Below are positions 62,506 to 64,000 of a stretch of 64,000 nucleotides of DNA, piece after piece. Each line of letters opens with the position of its first letter. Position 1 is the stretch's first letter. Origin of the DNA: Paraburkholderia sp. HP33-1 (GTDB lineage Bacteria; Pseudomonadota; Gammaproteobacteria; Burkholderiales; Burkholderiaceae); assembly GCF_021390595.1 (NCBI RefSeq), contig NZ_JAJEJR010000003.1:62001-126000 (forward strand), written 5' to 3'. The notes beneath the pieces are model-generated. The model was not told where the DNA came from and did no database searches. It saw only the letters and a list, made by a program, of their open reading frames with translations. Both the position numbers and the translations under genes were made by a program.

Positions 62506-62847
62506 TGCCTTCCTTTGCAACAAAGTGGCGCCGCGTTGAATTAGCGGCTCCCAGGTGCCTACGCGCTGCAGAGCGATTCATCGTAATGCCTCAGTGATGC
62601 GCGAACAACGCAGTCTGCGAACCGATTGCGCCGACTCGACTCGCCGAAACGGAATGTCTCGTTGAAATGCATTCTGGAGAACCGCCAGACGTAGCGAAAT
62701 GACATGAATGGCACTAGACAAGTGACACCGACTCACCAATGAGGCATGATGGACTTGGGTATCCAGCACGCCTGTCCGGTGCAGCGTTGCCGTGTTGACC
62801 TTCCGTTGATCCGTTGCGATCAGTCACCCGCATCCACCCGCGCGACC
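62506..62847. other. Intergenic region, divergent promoters
   Basis: 342 bases between the sigma factor (minus) and LysR gene (plus). An open frame continues upstream of the LysR ATG to 62746 but lacks family similarity. No other gene or notable repeat was seen. Confidence 0.4.
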
Positions 62848-63780
62848 ATGAGATCCAGTAGCGAGAAGCTGTCCAGTGGTATTGGCGTGTTCGCCGCCGT
62901 CGTTGATGCGGGGACCTTTTCAGCCGCTTCGGAGGCGTTAGGAATGTCGCCGCCGGGCGTCAGCCGGGCGATTGCGAGGCTGGAAACGAGGCTGAAGATC
63001 CGGCTCTTCAACCGAACGACGCGCTCCGTCTCCCTGACCGAAGAGGGCCGTCGCTTTTACGAGCAGGTCATGCCCCACCTCGCCGGGCTGGAGGAAGCAG
63101 CCACGGCCGCGGCAGGTGGCGCGTCGGCTGTGCGCGGCAAGCTGAGAATCAATCTGGATCCCGTCTTCTACCAGACCATTCTCGGGCAGCAGCTGGACGG
63201 ATTCATGGACGCGCACCCCGACCTCGAAATCGAGTTCATCGCGCGGGACAATCTTGGCGATCTCGTCATGGACGGCTTCGACCTCGCCGTGCGATTCGGC
63301 GAGCCCAAAGCATCCACCCTGATCGCGCGAAAGCTGCTCGATACCGGTATTGTTACGGTCGCAGCGCCCGCGTACGTCGCTCGATGGGGACGCCCCGCAA
63401 AACCCGAGGACCTTGAAAACCGAAGCCACAAATGCATTGAATTTCGCAACCCGGAAACGGGCAAACCGTTCCCCTGGGAATTCCATCGCAAGCGAAAGCG
63501 CATCGTGGTTGACACGCGGGGACGGCTCACGGTCAACGATCCGAGTGCGATTATCAAGTCATGCCTCGCCGGTTCCGGAATTGCGCAGATGCTCCTTCTC
63601 GTTGCCGAGCCGCTGATTGCCGACGGCAAATTGATCAATCTCTTTCCCGAATGGGCAGACGAGCGGTATCCCTTATACGCCTACTACCCATCGCGACATC
63701 ATGTGCCGGCGAAGACGAGAGCGTTTCTTGACTTTGTTGTCGAGTTGACGAGCACTAGCCGGCGCGTTGGCGCGAGTTAG
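62848..63780 (+). CDS. LysR-family transcriptional regulator
   Basis: 310 residues from ATG 62848 (MRSSSEKLSSGIGVFAAVVD). The helix-turn-helix is TFSAASEALGMSPPGVSRAIARLE (about residues 23-46), followed by LFNRTTRSVSLTEEGRRFYE. The effector domain starts about residue 92 (GKLRINLDPVFYQTILGQQL). LysR regulators often control a neighbouring gene; the LysE-type transporter beginning 121 bases downstream on the same strand is one candidate, the divergent side another. Confidence 0.92.
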   Translation: MRSSSEKLSSGIGVFAAVVDAGTFSAASEALGMSPPGVSRAIARLETRLKIRLFNRTTRSVSLTEEGRRFYEQVMPHLAGLEEAATAAAGGASAVRGKLRINLDPVFYQTILGQQLDGFMDAHPDLEIEFIARDNLGDLVMDGFDLAVRFGEPKASTLIARKLLDTGIVTVAAPAYVARWGRPAKPEDLENRSHKCIEFRNPETGKPFPWEFHRKRKRIVVDTRGRLTVNDPSAIIKSCLAGSGIAQMLLLVAEPLIADGKLINLFPEWADERYPLYAYYPSRHHVPAKTRAFLDFVVELTSTSRRVGAS

Positions 63781-63901
63781 CGGTTCGCAATGCCGGTCGA
63801 ATCCGCAACCGAAAGCAGCCAGTCAAGCTGATTGACCCCTTAACATTCGTTCACTAAACTGAGATCCCTTTTGTATTGCCAACAAAACGAAAGGGGATTT
63901 C

Positions 63902-64000
63902 ATGCTCGGCCTCACTACGCTCGGACTCTTCTCGGGGGCATGTGTCGCCCTTACCATGACGCCTGGTCCGGATATGCTGCTAATAGCGTCCCGAAGCGTA
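63902..64000 (+). CDS. LysE-family transporter, 3' end outside window
   Basis: ATG 63902 follows AAAGGGGATTT. The first 33 residues (MLGLTTLGLFSGACVALTMT, then PGPDMLLIASRSV) contain the LysE/RhtB signature TPGPDMLL after the first membrane segment. The family exports amino acids or homoserine lactone-type compounds. Only the N-terminus is visible. Confidence 0.8.
   Translation, partial: MLGLTTLGLFSGACVALTMTPGPDMLLIASRSV

Overview
The window looks like a chromosome or megaplasmid segment of a Burkholderia/Paraburkholderia/Caballeronia-type betaproteobacterium. This is inferred from the high GC, the dense aromatic and sugar catabolic content, an acetoacetyl-CoA reductase (PHB metabolism), RND/NodT-type efflux, a DUF3562 small protein and TonB/ECF/LysR gene styles. 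The genus is inferred from gene content only. No rRNA, tRNA or CRISPR array was seen.

Layout. (1) 1-12742 (+): a tightly packed, partly translationally coupled operon. It holds an unrecognised protein cut by the window edge, a PEP-synthase-like ATP-grasp/phosphohistidine protein, a membrane fatty-acid desaturase, a fatty acyl-AMP ligase and a complete RND tripartite exporter. It looks like a small lipid-derived metabolite pathway with its own export pump. A convergent SAM methyltransferase and a PAP2 phosphatase follow. (2) 14704-23485: a disturbed zone. An acetyltransferase remnant abuts a truncated IS5-like end (15064). Then comes a visibly AT-richer block: two Gfo/Idh/MocA oxidoreductases, an MFS transporter and a lipoprotein fusing BspA-like leucine-rich repeats to a sugar-isomerase TIM barrel, with a divergent LacI regulator. 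A second, internally deleted IS5-like copy (22694-23272) interrupts a small gene that can be restored on paper. (3) 23548-31529: phaB, then an aromatic-type locus: flavin monooxygenase, DUF2783 protein, two tandem IclR regulators, an MBL-fold protein and an MFS transporter. A shared motif lies upstream of both the monooxygenase and the MBL gene. (4) 31608-35209: an island bounded by a 187-bp direct repeat derived from an MFS 3' end. It carries a candidate type VI secretion-type adaptor / peptidoglycan-hydrolase / periplasmic immunity trio, a membrane-anchored WYL-like protein and two decayed genes. (5) 35040-38006: MFS + GH43 xylosidase-type pair. (6) 38160-50531: small lipoprotein, MobA-like hydroxybenzoate hydroxylase + MarR regulator, Tat-exported sulfonate-type binding protein, DHA2 MFS exporter, DUF488, uracil-DNA-glycosylase-like protein, CUT2 sugar ABC operon, and a TonB siderophore receptor with a clean Fur-box-like dyad. 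(7) 50650-64000: LivF remnant, small lipoprotein and basic periplasmic protein, Gfo/Idh/MocA dehydrogenase, DUF3562 protein, PstS, a pyruvate-kinase-like protein with a long N-terminal extension, a cNMP-domain/thioredoxin-reductase-like fusion lacking CxxC, SDR, flavin monooxygenase, universal stress protein, ECF sigma factor, LysR regulator and the start of a LysE transporter.

The most novel-looking pieces are the LRR-TIM-barrel lipoprotein operon, the repeat-bounded effector/immunity island, the acyl-AMP ligase/PEP-synthase-like/RND operon, and two independent perfect 36-bp palindromes (22573-22608 and 51793-51828). All functions are read from motifs and remembered family features; no database search was possible.
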